DNA of 64,000 nt, taken from Takakia lepidozioides. Lineage: Eukaryota > Streptophyta > Takakiopsida > Takakiales > Takakiaceae. The position numbers were made by a program, and so were the translations under genes. Within the stretch, counting starts at the first letter, position 1. Each line of letters begins with the position of its first letter. The stretch spans positions 14,572,001 to 14,636,000 of the forward strand of contig CM060732.1 of assembly GCA_030704615.1 (NCBI GenBank), read 5' to 3'. Below, piece after piece: positions 1 to 10,905 of the stretch. The notes below the pieces were generated by a model that saw only the letters and a program-made list of their open reading frames with translations, searched no databases and was not told the origin of the DNA.

Positions 1-3
1 CAT

Positions 4-148
4 GAACCCAAGAGGACCTCTTGTGTGTGCTGCTTATGTTTGTAGTCAGGTATGTTGGATTGGTCTGTGAGAACCCCCACGGTGCAGCTGATCAGCGGGC
101 AGAGATTGAAACATGGCCTGCCAAGACCAAGCTGACTCTCCCAAGAAC
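4..148 (+). repeat. direct repeat, copy 1
   Basis: This block, beginning GAACCCAAGAGGACC, reappears at 438-604 with about 90% identity, apart from a short indel where the second copy carries a TCTC-rich stretch. No coding capacity is convincing. The pair may be an internal duplication of an unidentified repeat. The sequence between the copies (150-437) shows nothing I recognise. Confidence 0.7.
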
Positions 149-437
149 CTTGTAAACATCAGGAAGAAACCAAATCATGGTACCAAGAGCCCACATTTGC
201 AGGATGGACAAACTTCTTCACATCGTACATTAAGAAAAAGCCACACTTTGTGATTGCGATTGTCCCACCATCGTGAAGGATCTGTAAACAACTCATGCCA
301 GCTCTGCTCTATGCTGCAAATTCACGGCCGAGTCTGATGAGAGGGAAAAACGGGCTGAAATAGGTCGAAGAAGAAGGTGCCTTCACCACATCGTCCTCAA
401 CCTTGTGTCATGACCCATTGAGGATTTAAATGACACT

Positions 438-604
438 GAACCCAAGAGGACCTCTTGTGTGTGCTGATTGTGTGTGTCTCTCTCTCTGTTGCTTGTGTCT
501 GTAGTCGGTAATGTTGGATTGGTCTGTGAGAACCACCACGGTGCAGCTGAGCGGGTAGAGATTGAAACACGGCCTACTAAGACCAAGCTGACTCTCCCAA
601 GAAC
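438..604 (+). repeat. direct repeat, copy 2
   Basis: Second copy of the repeat at 4-148. It ends in the same CTGACTCTCCCAAGAAC segment and then diverges. The following 605-860 is AT-rich near its end and holds no gene I can support. Confidence 0.7.
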
Positions 605-859
605 GGCGAGCTTCCAGCCGAAACCTCCTCGCACACATACCCTAGCGTTTCTAGGGTTGCTTGCTTCAGATGCGAAGGTTGCTCCAACTGCAGGCCTCCC
701 ATGCATGTTTGCCCTCCCTCCCGCTCGCTCGCTCTAAGTCTGTTCACGGCTACCGTGGTGGGCAACTTTTTAAGTTTTTTAAACTTTTTGTAAACCCTAT
801 AAGCAACATTTTGATTTTATTATTATTTTTATTATTAAAAAAAAAAAAGAAACCTCGGG

Positions 860-1030
860 CCCTTGAGGAGGGGGAAAAATTAACCCCCTTTCATTTATGG
901 GCCATGAGACCTACAGGATGATCAACGCCCATACATACCGTCATGAACAATCCCAACACGGGGTAGGGCAGCAGGTTTGAACCTCGAACCACCAGGGCAA
1001 CACACTGTGCACTTACCAGCCGATGTGCTT
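860..1030 (-). repeat. tRNA-derived SINE copy
   Basis: Read on the minus strand, a box-A-like stretch (GGCTGGTAAGTGCAC) is followed by a box B (GAGGTTCAAACC) at the spacing of a polymerase III internal promoter. Then comes a tail with CATAAATGAAAG and a purine/pyrimidine block. The same tail type is found in SINE copies near 14.35-14.70 and 20.27-20.48 kb. It carries no protein gene; the A/T runs beside it (about 830-850 and 1050-1075) fit retroposition tails. Confidence 0.5.
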
Positions 1031-1660
1031 TTTTTAAATCTTTTGCACTTTGATTTTTTTTTTTTAAAAAAAAAAATCATTCTAGTGGTCAGAATCTCCG
1101 TTTTCTCAAAATATAAATATTCATATATTATATATATAACCAGAAAAGCATATGTCGACACATGCATCATTTAGTGATTCATCCATGTCATGATCTGCAA
1201 CATGCATTAGAGTGAGAGTCATGAAGTCATATGTGCGTCTAGCAATATGCACATGTCATTCCAGTATAGCCATGTCCGTGACTGGTAGTCATATCCGCCA
1301 TGCCAATATTCATGGTCAAACATATTTGACTTGTGTTGAGCAGAGTTCGGAGTCATGCAGTCGCATATACGCCTTCCCAGACCTGCGTTATGATTGCAGC
1401 CGCCCTCTGGGCCCATGAACCTCAGTATCCATTTGCCCAGAAGTGCCGTTATCTGCTTCTCCGGATCCAGGATCCCTAGTTCTCCTTTTTTCTTTGCCAC
1501 GTCCAAATCTGGTTCTAGGCAACTTGCGGTCTTTTTTTTTTGTTCGCATTTTCAGCTCCCCATATAAAGTTCCTTGTGAGTCTTGTGACCTCTTGAATTT
1601 GCTAGGAGCCAGGGCGCCATGTGGCGGCGTAGTACCAAATGCCAAGAGATAGGATTTGAT
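1031..1660. other. no gene recognised
   Basis: AT-rich to mixed intergenic sequence with homopolymer runs. Short open frames exist on both strands but none shows a known domain or splice-consistent structure. Confidence 0.5.
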
Positions 1661-1667
1661 TCGTTGT

Positions 1668-2482
1668 CAGCTGGTCTGTAAGATCAACACCGAAGGTATA
1701 GCCCAATAGAGTGGTAGTCTGCCCTGGACGAAGCTTGCCAGGTTAAGTCCATGTTGAACCCCAATTGGGGGTGGCCCCAGAGCCGAAACAGAAAGGTCTC
1801 CCACTAGGAGAGCACACGTCTTCGACCAGTTAACCTTGAATCCAGACGCTGCACAAAAACTGTTTAAGGTGCTTGCTGCAGAGTCCAGATTTGTCTGGTA
1901 GGCCTGAAGCATTAGAAATGTATTGTCCACAAACATTGAATCGATCAACTGCATAGGCTGTTGGGTAATGTAGTTGGTTACATGCGCAAGCCTTGTATTC
2001 TATGATTCTGTTGTAACATGTAGCCCAGAGTGTCAGCCACCACTAGGAACAGGAAGGGTGCCAGGGGGCATGAGCCCTGGCGCACAGACCGTTGCAAGGG
2101 AAAGGCCGAGGAGAGAAAGCCATTGATAATGACTCTACTCGATGAGTTGTTTAGAAGAATCATAACCCACTGACAAAAGGAATGGGGGGAATCCAAATTT
2201 GGCCAGGGCAGCCAGCAGGAAGGACCATTCTACCCTATCGAATGCTTCTTCAAAGTCCAAAAGCAGAAGAGCAATGGCTTGGTTGGTGTGTTGAGCGAAG
2301 TGCGGAATTTCTTGAGCTAACAGAAGGTTGTCTAGAATGAACCTACCTTTGATAAAGCCTGATTGGTTTGGACGAATGAGAGAGGGAAGTAGTGGCTGCA
2401 GCTGTAGATGCATATATTGGTACACTTTTCTTTTCAGATCATTTTTTATCATAAGACAAGCGGTTTCGACATTGTACTGCAA
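1668..2482 (-). pseudogene. LINE (non-LTR) reverse transcriptase, decayed fragment
   Basis: Minus-strand frames give, in order, a QSGFIKGRFILDN block, an RT motif A (LLLDFEEAFDRVEW), a motif B region (VRQGSCPLAPFLF) and a degenerate motif C (MFVDNT in place of the usual F/Y-A-D-D). These are the landmarks of an L1-type plant LINE polymerase, which copies its RNA into DNA at a nicked target. The blocks lie in three different frames, so the gene is broken by frameshifts, and the catalytic D-D pair of motif C is altered. Endonuclease and RNase H domains are not visible. It is unrelated in sequence to the LINEs inside the cardiolipin synthase intron at 54.3-57.6 kb. Confidence 0.8.
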
Positions 2483-2540
2483 AAAACAGGATAGTTTGTT
2501 AGTTATCTGGAAATCGTTGGTAAAGCATGTAGGAAATTAG

Positions 2541-3329
2541 ACAGTGTCTGAGATGACCATAGAGTGGAACTCTGGCATCAAAATGACCGTAGGAAGTTGC
2601 ATCGACAGCAGGTTAGGTTGCCAATTTGGTACCAAAAACGGCAAGATAATCCTGTTCCGACAATACAGGACGACTGTTCCAGTCCTAGATTGCGATCTCT
2701 CTTTTCTCCCGCCGTTCAAGTCCAGTAGGTACACATGGCGAGGAGCTTGGCAATTGGTGGAAGCGACATGTACAGCGATGAAATATCACAACAAAGCAAA
2801 CGGCTGCATCGGGACAACAGCAGGTCAAGACGACTTCAAACGGCAAAGCGTGGGCTTGTTAGCGGTACGGGACAACTAGAGGGGACTCCGGACAACTTGG
2901 AACCCAGTGGCAGGGCCAAAGACCCCAGAGCCACCTTTGGTATTTTCTTTTCAAGGGAATGACAATTTTCCTGTATGGCAACATGGCAAAAAATGGTGAT
3001 AATGATGCCTGATCATTCCCGATTACCCTGAAAATTTGCAAGCACATACGAGGTGTTCAATTGTAGTCTGTCACCAAGTTTGGTGATTTTTGGAGCAGAT
3101 GGTTGATGGCACCAATTTATCAAGCTGAGGGCCCCTACGACGGCCACTTTAATGGATTTCTACTTCATCCAAGGGATGAAAAAGGATATTTCGCCCTGGA
3201 TGGTGGATGGATGAGAAGATAACCTAGCGCCATCTTGCACCAAGTGGTCATCCATGAGGATGGATGAAAAACCATCTTTCATTGGCCTCTAAGACTTTTC
3301 ATCCATGTTGAATATTAAACTATAGAGAG
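2541..3329. other. no gene recognised
   Basis: Open frames of up to 111 codons occur on +, but they lack domains and conserved features. This may be the 5' remainder of the neighbouring LINE or plain intergenic sequence. Confidence 0.4.
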
Positions 3330-3670
3330 GAGAAAAAACTCACCCTCCCGGCACTGGAATTGTCTCTCAAAGCTGCGGAGGCGAAGGCTCACATCAAGTA
3401 CAAGTCGCGGATGGTGAAGTATGTGGCCATTGCTGATCCTGCCCTTGGTGCCGACTTTCTGGTGGAGGTGGGGAAGCACTACTCCCGCGCTCTTAAGCCC
3501 ACGACGACACTGGAGAAGTTGCATCGACTAGCCACAACCTGTGTGGATGCAACAGAGAAGGTTATACATTCTTAACCAAATTTTCTTGTGTGGCAACAAT
3601 CCGTTTTACTAGTGTCTTGCGCTTACTAATATGCACGATGGTTGGATAGATCTGGTGGCTCGAAATCTGG
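3330..3670 (+). pseudogene. exon fragment of ParB/methyltransferase element gene (A-like)
   Basis: The translation runs through KYKSRMVKYVAIADPALG and HYSRALKPTTTLEKLHR. It is nearly identical to the exon at 24525-24250 (minus strand) of element A and clearly related to the exon at 35847-35563 of element B. Similarity continues past the splice site into intron and next-exon sequence to about 3670. Only this piece is present here; the flanks are a G-rich minisatellite downstream and unrecognised sequence upstream. It lies on the same strand as, and upstream of, the divergent copy at 5.45-8.07 kb. It resembles A much more closely than that copy does, so it may come from a separate insertion. 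Confidence 0.75.
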
Positions 3671-3789
3671 AATGGGTCGCAGAAAAAGAACAAGTCCTAG
3701 AACTTGAGCTACATCTTCAATTTGTTGTCTCTTGCCCTCCTGTGTCTCTAGTTGAAGTCGATCTCCTCTCCTTCACCCATCCCCTCCGC

Positions 3790-4130
3790 GGGAGGATGGC
3801 GGGGGGGGGGGGTGAGCCCTGGGCGAATGACCCACATCATCCATTTAATTGAGGTTGGTTGGATGGGGAGGGGATTGACGGTTCAGGGGAGCGCCATGTG
3901 GCTGGAGATGGGGGGTGGGGGATCACTCTGGCACTGGACGGGGGATCAACCCAGTGAGGGGATCCACAGTGGGGTATCGCCACGTGGCTGGAGATCGGGC
4001 GGTGGTGTGGGGCGCCGCGTGGCCAACGGTGTGGCGGGGGTGAGGGGTCCCGGGGCGGGGGGGGGGGGGATGATTTGACCTGGGCGTCCAGCTCGCTGAC
4101 GAGGCTGCCGGAGCGGGGGTTCCCCGGCTG
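3790..4130 (+). repeat. G-rich low-complexity block
   Basis: Runs of G (up to about 11) and GGGG-containing words dominate the plus strand. The long open frames across it (proline- or glycine-rich) are artefacts of composition. It has clear potential for G-quadruplexes on +. Confidence 0.7.
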
Positions 4131-4429
4131 TACCTCGCGGGCCGTACCTGTCAGCTCACACGCTTACAATAAAATCAAGCCACATCCATATTGGGACCGC
4201 ATGAAAGGTCCCTGCGAGCCATGATCAAGTAGCTTAGAACCAAAAATCCTCCCAAGTCTATGCTAGAATAGGATCATCAATTTGCACCTCACATATCTTC
4301 TTTCATCATCTAGGGGATATTTTATTTTATTTTATTTAACATGGGAAGACCGTGAATTAATTTTTATTGAGTTTATTGTGGGGAAAAAAATTAAAACCAG
4401 GGGTCCAGACATGGATCCAGGGGGACAAC

Positions 4430-5290
4430 AAGGATTGGCCGGATATGGGGGATCAGTGAGCGTTGGGGGATAGGGACACGGGGACACAGGGTTGCAGGGG
4501 ATCGTTGCAATGGGTGGCACGTAGGCATGAGGGGGACGGCGTAGATCCCCCGGATCTGGGGGCTTAGTCACACAAGGGGATCAGCGGGAGCGCGGGTCAC
4601 GGGGGAACGTCGCGATGGGTGCCACGTGGGCCTGAGGGGGACGGCGCAGATCCCCCGGGGCAGGGGGATCAGTCAGACAAGGGGATCAGCGGGAGTGGGG
4701 GACACGGGGGATCATCGCGATGGGTGCCACGTGGGTGTGGGGGGACAGCGCAGATCCCCCAGGGCTGGAGGATCAGTCAGACAAGGGGATCAGCAGGAGT
4801 GGGGACACAGGGTTGCGGGGGATCATCGGGATGGGTGGCACGTGGGCATGAGGGGGACGGCGCAGATCCCCCGGATATGGGGGATCAATCACACAAGGGG
4901 ATCAGCGGGAGCGGGGGTCACTGGGACACAGGGTCGCGGGGGAACGTTGCGATGGGTGCCACGTGGGCATAAGGGGGACGGCGTAGTCCCCCCGGGGCTG
5001 GAGGATCAGTCAGACTAGGGGATCAGCGGGAGTGGGGGACACTGGGACACAGGGTCGCGGGAGATCGTCGCGATGGGTGCCACGTGGGTGTCGGGGGGAC
5101 GGCGCAGATCCCCTGGAGCTGGGGGGATCAGTCAGACAAGGGGATCAGCGGGAGTGGTGGACACGGGGGTTATGTGTATCGGGGGATCGTCGACACATGG
5201 ATCAGGAAGGGACGGCGGGGATGAGGCGTGGGAGGGGGATCGGTTTGAAGGGGGGATCATCCCAGGCTTGCGGTAGTCGGCTGGGTATGC
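4430..5290 (+). repeat. GC-rich minisatellite, ~105-120 bp units
   Basis: A word like AAGGGGATCAGCGGGAG recurs about every 103-121 bp (near 4574, 4678, 4782, 4896, 5018 and 5138). Between these lie conserved GATGGGTGCCACGTGGG and GACGGCGCAGATCCCCC words, giving six or so tandem units. Three overlapping open frames span it but simply read the repeat in different frames, so I do not call genes. It is G-rich on +. Confidence 0.8.
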
Positions 5291-5447
5291 CTATCATCTG
5301 CATACCCACTCAGTCGGATATGAGGCCACCTGGCAACAGAGGGGATGGTGGGGATGTGGCGGAGGAATTATTGGGTGGAGGGGAGTTGACTAGAAACATG
5401 GGCCCCCCTCATTGGGCCATTGAAGCATACCACCATTGCAACATACC

Positions 5448-8065
5448 ACGCCAGTGATGCCAAAACTGTTCGATGCTACTCGACGACCTGTTTGAATTTC
5501 GGTTTTCTCCAATTGATCCTCTTGAAAAATTTCTTACTGCTTATGGTATTGTAAGACAGCCCCTCACCAGAGGTATTTGTGTAATTATGGTTTTTGGGAT
5601 GACATGGTTTGGAGGAAAGCTTCAGGCTTGAATGTGCTTGCTAGGGATGGACATGTCAACCCTCACCAAAACCAGCAAGAGAAAGGAGAGGAAGTCTGGA
5701 AACGATGCCTTTACAGGTGCGAAATGGACTGTGCTTCTTTGTTTTGCATAGACACAATCTCCTCCATCCAACCTATTTTTGGCTGGCTCATATGAGTTTG
5801 TGGTGGAGTGTACTGTGTCGCATACTCTTTTAGGGGGTCTTCGTGATGGGGTGGAAAAGCTGGGAGACAATATTTGCATTGCATAATGAGGTTGTCTCTA
5901 TTCCTGCAGGTACATAAAGTATGTTCTCATGGCAGAGAACTGCTTGGACAAACATCCTGATTTCGTGGACCTTTGGCTTGTCCTTGCTGGCAACCAGACC
6001 ATGTTTACTACGGGGATCTTGCATGACTGGGGCACATACCATCTTTCTGCTTGTGGTTGGTATTTGGATTGCCCTGCTTCAAAGACCCCAGCTCAGGAGG
6101 TGTCTTTGAGGAGAGAGAATGAGCGTATAGCAGCTACCGCCGCAGCAGCCGACCTCGACATTCATGAGAGAAATTTGAGGACTCTTGCAGAGAAGGAACC
6201 TCCCGCTCAGGATACACCGGGTAAAGGTAGAAAGGCAAAGGGAAAGGATGTTGCTAGTGGTGTGGGGAAAGGAAGGGGTAGGGGGAAGGGGGCACAAGGG
6301 CAGGTAGGTGGGTAGGGAAGTGTTGCAGATACTGGCCCTCTGGTGGTTGTCCAGCAGACTCCACCGCATGGTAGGGGATCCGGGAGAAAGAACAAGTGGG
6401 TGGTTGATCCCAAGGACCCGTACCATGCAGTGGAGCATCCCACGAGGGTCATTCGCCCTACCAGGTTGGAGATGGCCAACGTCGGGTTCCTTGCCATGAT
6501 GGAGTCCAAGAAATCTGATTACAAGGGCAAACCATCACCAGTGTGGGAGAGGATTGTGGAGTTCCTCGGCACAGTGCGTGTTGTCTTTTGCTTCTTGTCT
6601 GTTGTGTGCATGGATCATTTCAATCCTCTTGAGCATTCCATTGCATGCTTGTTTGCAGGCTAAAATGACCAAATCCTGGGTGAACGGGAAGGAGAAGCCA
6701 TATGCAGCCGAACTCATCATCTTGGACATCCCTGATGGGTTTCCAGTCTCGGATGTCCCTCCATTGGGTGCTTGTCCAGGTTGGAATGCTTTTGATGAGC
6801 GCTACTGGCGGTGGATTTTCTCCTTTTGCAATTTCTTTCTATCCGATGCAGGTGTTTTGGTGCTCATCCAGTCCATCGACCTTCGCTGTCGCCGTGCACT
6901 TGCCAGCTATTTGAAAGCCTCCGGTATGAGGGTCGTGAAATCATGGAATTGTGTGAACAGCATGTACCTGACGAAGGGGGATCGTCCCAGAGAGATGGTA
7001 AATCTGCCTTCTTATTCCTCTTCTTGGTGGTTCTCGGATGGAGTTGCATAAGTCGCTCAAATGAATATGTAGGGGCCTGGTTTTCAAGCTTCTTAGTTCA
7101 TTGTGTATGTCCTGTTCGCAAACTCGTTTGTTTGAAGCTGTTTGTCTTGTCCGAGTGCATCCACCTACGACTCCAGCCGTCATTAGGGAGTTCGCCATCA
7201 CTCATGGGGGCAAGTTCATAGACGAGAGGACAGATCCTCCCACGGATGACATGCACCACAACTATGTGGACAGCAACGTGTGCTTGTGAAGGGGGAATGG
7301 GGTTCCTTGGAGAGGGGCCAGGGAGAGGAGCCCGGCTTTCATTCAGACAATTGTGGAGTGCTGCACCTACACAGACGCCATAGTTCTAGATTTGTCAATG
7401 GGCACAGGTTCGTCTCTTCAACATTCACATTTCGTGAGGTTTGTTTGACCTTGCACTTTCAGCTCTTCCCACCGTTCCAAATGTGTCTTCAATGTCTGTT
7501 TCCTTCATTGTATTCCACTGCATGTGCCTCCTACCATGCTTGCAAGGCCAATGCGTGACATCTCTTTGGGATTGAAGGGGATGCCGAGATTTACAAGAAC
7601 CTCCTGATGGGTTTGGGTGGACACACTTCTCAAGTCCTTCCGAAGCCCCTACCCGCTGATATTGATACAGGGGAGACTTCCGACAAGGAGCTGGATGACG
7701 ACTTTGCCTGCGAGTAAGTTCAACTTGTGGATGCTTGCATTGTTGTTTCAATACCCAGAATCACTGTTCTTAAGGCAAAGTGCACATGGGAGATATCCTC
7801 TTCGTTGGACTTGTGCATTGCATCATTGTGTTCAAAATTGGTTTTTGTCCACTTGTGCAGGAGTCCGCGTGCTTCCACTGACCCTCCAGGGCTTTCACAC
7901 CTTTTTGGACTTCTTTCAAGTCCTCCTCAGTCTTACGTCCTACCTGTCTATGCGGAGGCACTCGCAGCAAGCATGTCCATTCATGGCACTCGCAGTCTAA
8001 CCATCGACGGCCATGGTAGAAGACGTGGTGTTGGGGCCGGAATCTTTGTGGATGACATAGCATAG
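5448..8065 (+). pseudogene. ParB/DNA-methyltransferase element gene, divergent copy (element C)
   Basis: Exon-like blocks align in order with the genes of elements A and B. A block at 5480-5716 ends GEEVWKRCLYR. A block from about 5911 (YIKYVLMAENCL) includes DCP-type and Lys-rich linker sequence. An exon at about 6660-6998 holds the motif-IV-like LIILDIPDGFP. A block at about 7130-7400 ends SPAFIQTIVE...VLDLSMGTG (motif X/I of a beta-type methyltransferase). A block at 7560-7713 carries FGIEGDAEIY (motif II). The C-terminal exon ends near 8065. Breaks include a frame change near 6315, an in-frame TGA at about 7287-7289, and frame loss in the first block. No ParB-like part is visible for this copy. 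Identity to A and B is low outside motifs, so this is a separate lineage. Its orientation relative to the terminal repeat at 8728 matches A and B, where this gene's 3' end faces the near terminus. Confidence 0.75.
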
Positions 8066-8590
8066 GAGGTCGATACTGATTCTGATGACTGTAACACTTG
8101 ATATGAAGTTTTCTTTTGCTTTCATTCAGGGCCAATTTTGAAATGGGATGGTTGTGTGTCATTGTTGTCATGTTTGCAATGTGTGCATGGGATGCAAATT
8201 CATGGGAACAAACTATCGTTGGAGATGGGTGTTGCATGGACTGCCCGGATTGTTCCTTCAATCTATTTAGTGTTTGCGGAGCTCACAAGCTTGTGTGCAT
8301 TGCAAAAACAAACAAACGTCTTTGGTTCGGGTAGAGCATTCTCGCATCATTTGCTCATTGGTCTCCAAACCATTCCTGCTAGAAGAATGCTTGGTAAATC
8401 CATCATGATAAAGTCCACGTGATCAAAGAGCGTTCAGGCATTCTCAATTCTAGTGAGCATCCATGATGCTTCCGCACATACCTGGCATGTTCGCAAGGGT
8501 GGTGAGTAAGAAAAGATTTCGCAGGGATCCGCTTTGGATGATGTGAATGTGCACCTGCTCACGACGTAGGCACATTCCAATGCAGGGGCA
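8066..8590. other. 3' flank inside element C, no gene recognised
   Basis: Between the end of the decayed methyltransferase gene and the terminal repeat region. Short open frames without domains. Confidence 0.4.
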
Positions 8591-8728
8591 CCCGATCAAC
8601 CCGCGGTAATAGGTGACACCCGCGGAAATAGGCCCTGTATGCATGCTGATGTGGTGTGAGCCTGTGCTGGGCTCACGGTTTCCTGGGCTCACAGGCTCAC
8701 GCCTCTGGGCTCACAGAATAGCACCCCC
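8591..8728 (-). mobile_element. right terminal inverted repeat and subterminal region of element C
   Basis: Read inward on the minus strand from 8728, the sequence starts GGGGGTGCTATTCTGTGAGC and continues with repeated GTGAGCC words. This parallels the termini of elements A and B, which begin GGGGGCTGCTATTTCATGAG followed by repeated CATGAGC. Further in, CCGCGGAAATAGG matches the subterminal CACGGAAATAGGG of A. Beyond 8728 the sequence resumes the ORF of the LTR element also seen at 12085, so C inserted into that ORF. The left terminus and left target duplicate are not found in this window. Confidence 0.65.
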
Positions 8729-9262
8729 GAAAGTTATGATGCAAAAGGATTCTCAACTTTGTTCATGGTTTAATTTGGCTTGGAACAACTTGGCACTGGA
8801 GAAATTCGGCCCTGATGATATTTTCTATAAGGGACATGAAGCCTGGAAATACTTACACTGTTCCAAAGTCATTGGCACACCTCTCACTTATACGGCTAAG
8901 GAGTTTAGAGCGTTCACTCATTTTGCTTGCACGCGCTTACAACAAGTAGTACAGTTTAAGCTTCCAGGGGACGATGATTCTGATACTACTGGCTCTTCAG
9001 AGGACTCTTTTGACATGGCAGAGGACTATGCACTTCAGATGGCAGAGAAGAAACGACGGGGATCTCCTATGCTTGAGAGGTTACCTCGTTATCAGCCACA
9101 GGAGGGTCAGACATTTCCAGGTAGTGCTCAATCGCCTCCATCAGCCAGTGACAGGGCTCGGGCTCGCACACGGAGTCCTTCATAAGACTCTCACCGTTAG
9201 AAGGGTGCTCGCTCACAAAGGTTTGCTGATCCTAAACAGTAAACCGTGAGGACATGGTTTTT
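8729..9262 (+). pseudogene. LTR-element internal ORF, 3' part (copy 1)
   Basis: The translation (SWFNLAWNNLALEKFGPDD, YKGHEAWKYLHCSKVIG, then an acidic/Lys/Ser-rich tail with MAEKKRRGSP) matches the ORF at 12085-12650. It is followed by a polypurine tract (GAGAGGGGGAGGGG, 9265-9278) and an LTR. The tail is charged and disordered-looking and no zinc knuckle or pol domain is visible. I do not recognise the family. Element C interrupts its upstream end at 8728. Confidence 0.6.
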
Positions 9263-9281
9263 TTGAGAGGGGGAGGGGTAA

Positions 9282-10175
9282 TGTTAGAGGGCTGCTTGGG
9301 ACTTAGACGCTTTTACGGGTTCTGTGGGGTACCCTTAATTTTTGCGCAAACTTACGGATGGTAGACTGAGACCAACAGGAACCTTAGGGGTGGCAGACGC
9401 AGGCTTTAGGGGGGGTAGACAGCCCGACACAGCTTCGCACAGCTAGTCACAGCCCGTCACAGTCTATTACAGCTTCGCACAGCCAGTCACAGCCCGACAC
9501 AGCTTTACATAGCCAATCACAGCTCAGCACAGTCACAGCTCGGCACAGCCTGTCATAGTGTACATGGGGAACAATTATCATTGACAGGGAATGATTGTGT
9601 GGGAACGACATCTGCAGAGGGAACGTGTTACTTCAGGGGTGACGGTTAGTTAGTTAGGTGGTTAGAACAACTTGCGGGTAGATTAGGCAGGGCGACAACA
9701 GGAAGGGGATCACTTCTTGAGGAGCGCGACTTGTTCAGGGGAGGAGGAGACGTAACGGAGAGCGGAACAATGAAGAGGAGATGATGACTTGATTGAGGAT
9801 TAATTCATGCAAGCTGTACAATCATACAGTAGGGTAGATTAGGGACACCATGGCGTAGGCCTGATACTTGATTAATCTTAATCTGATACTTATTCGATAC
9901 AAACATACTGTGTAGAGAGACGTGAGAGAAGCTGAATGCATGATTAATTGGAACTTAGTAGATACTGAAGCAATCTGATGCTTCAGTAAACACAGTAAGG
10001 TAAATTGATAACATGAAGGCAAGAAGGAATACAAATAAGCACAACCATGATTCACTAGCTGTAGGTCATGACTGATTGTTCTAAGCGGGCTGAGTGCTTA
10101 GAGATATCCAACTCTTCTATCTTGGAGTTTCCACCTCGGATAGTGAGGGGATGGGTGAGTAAAAGCCGCTCGACA
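9282..10175 (+). repeat. LTR (copy 1), TG...CA ends
   Basis: Begins TGTTAGAGGGCTGC straight after the polypurine tract and ends CGCTCGACA, giving canonical TG...CA termini. A second copy is at 12709-13669. Inside both is a run of about 10-bp units related to CACAGCCCGA and CACAGCCAGT (here about 9420-9560). Because it is preceded by ORF and polypurine tract, this is a 3' LTR. It may also be shared with the internal region downstream in a tandem arrangement. Confidence 0.75.
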
Positions 10176-10369
10176 ATGACCTCCTCTGTCTTCCTCCTCC
10201 GCCATTTATGGCTTTGGCTAATTTCGAAAATAAAAAACATTATAAAACATTAATTTAATGGAATGTGTCAGAAAAAACAAATATATTATTCGGCACCTTG
10301 AAGGGGAAATTGTAGTTTTGAGAGTTGTGCTCATGATATTTCGTCTTCCGCTCATGCCAATTCCCAACG

Positions 10370-10795
10370 ACATGTGCAAAAATGGCGCCGAATTTCGCGG
10401 TAATAGGGTCCGTAACCGGAAAGAATCGCGACGTATTTCGCGGTAATAGGTCTCTTTGGCGAAAAATGGTGCCGAATTCCGCGGCTATAGGTCCCCTCAT
10501 GACAGGTGTGTAAGCCCAAAATTTGGAAATGTGGCGCCGAATTTCGGTACATGGTGCCGGGGATTGCACAGATGTTGGGCAGTTCTGGGCCATGTAACTG
10601 GAAATTCGGCGCCATTTTTCCAGACATCATTCCCGAGCATGTTCGGACTTAGCCAGTTTTCGGCCCAAAATAGGGAAATTCGGCGCCATTTTTCCTGACA
10701 TAGGGGTACCAGTGCATGTTGGGACTTAGCCAGTTTTCGGCCCAAAATAGAGAAATTCGGCGCCATTTTTCCAGAAATGGCCCCACAACTGCTTC
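10370..10795. repeat. imperfect palindrome cluster (GGCGCC-centred)
   Basis: Several imperfect palindromes with arms like GGAAATTCGG and CCATTTTTCC around GGCGCC (centres near 10611, 10685 and 10762). They are interleaved with GGACTTAGCCAGTTTTCGGCC and with ATTTCGCGGTAATAGG words. The same composite unit makes up the intron array at 23.14-23.70 kb in element A, so this is a fragment of a related element lodged in the leader of the LTR element. Confidence 0.75.
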
Positions 10796-10905
10796 TGTTG
10801 GATCTCAGTTTGAATGGAATATTGCCTCATTCCAGGAGTTTTGGGTTGCATTTCATTACACTACAAAAAAAAGTCTGATACATGAAAATGCAATTGAAAA
10901 TATCC

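Noticed and set aside
4619-5457. Overlapping glycine/proline-rich ORFs of 117-141 codons
   Set aside because: They only read the G-rich minisatellite in several frames; no start context or domains.
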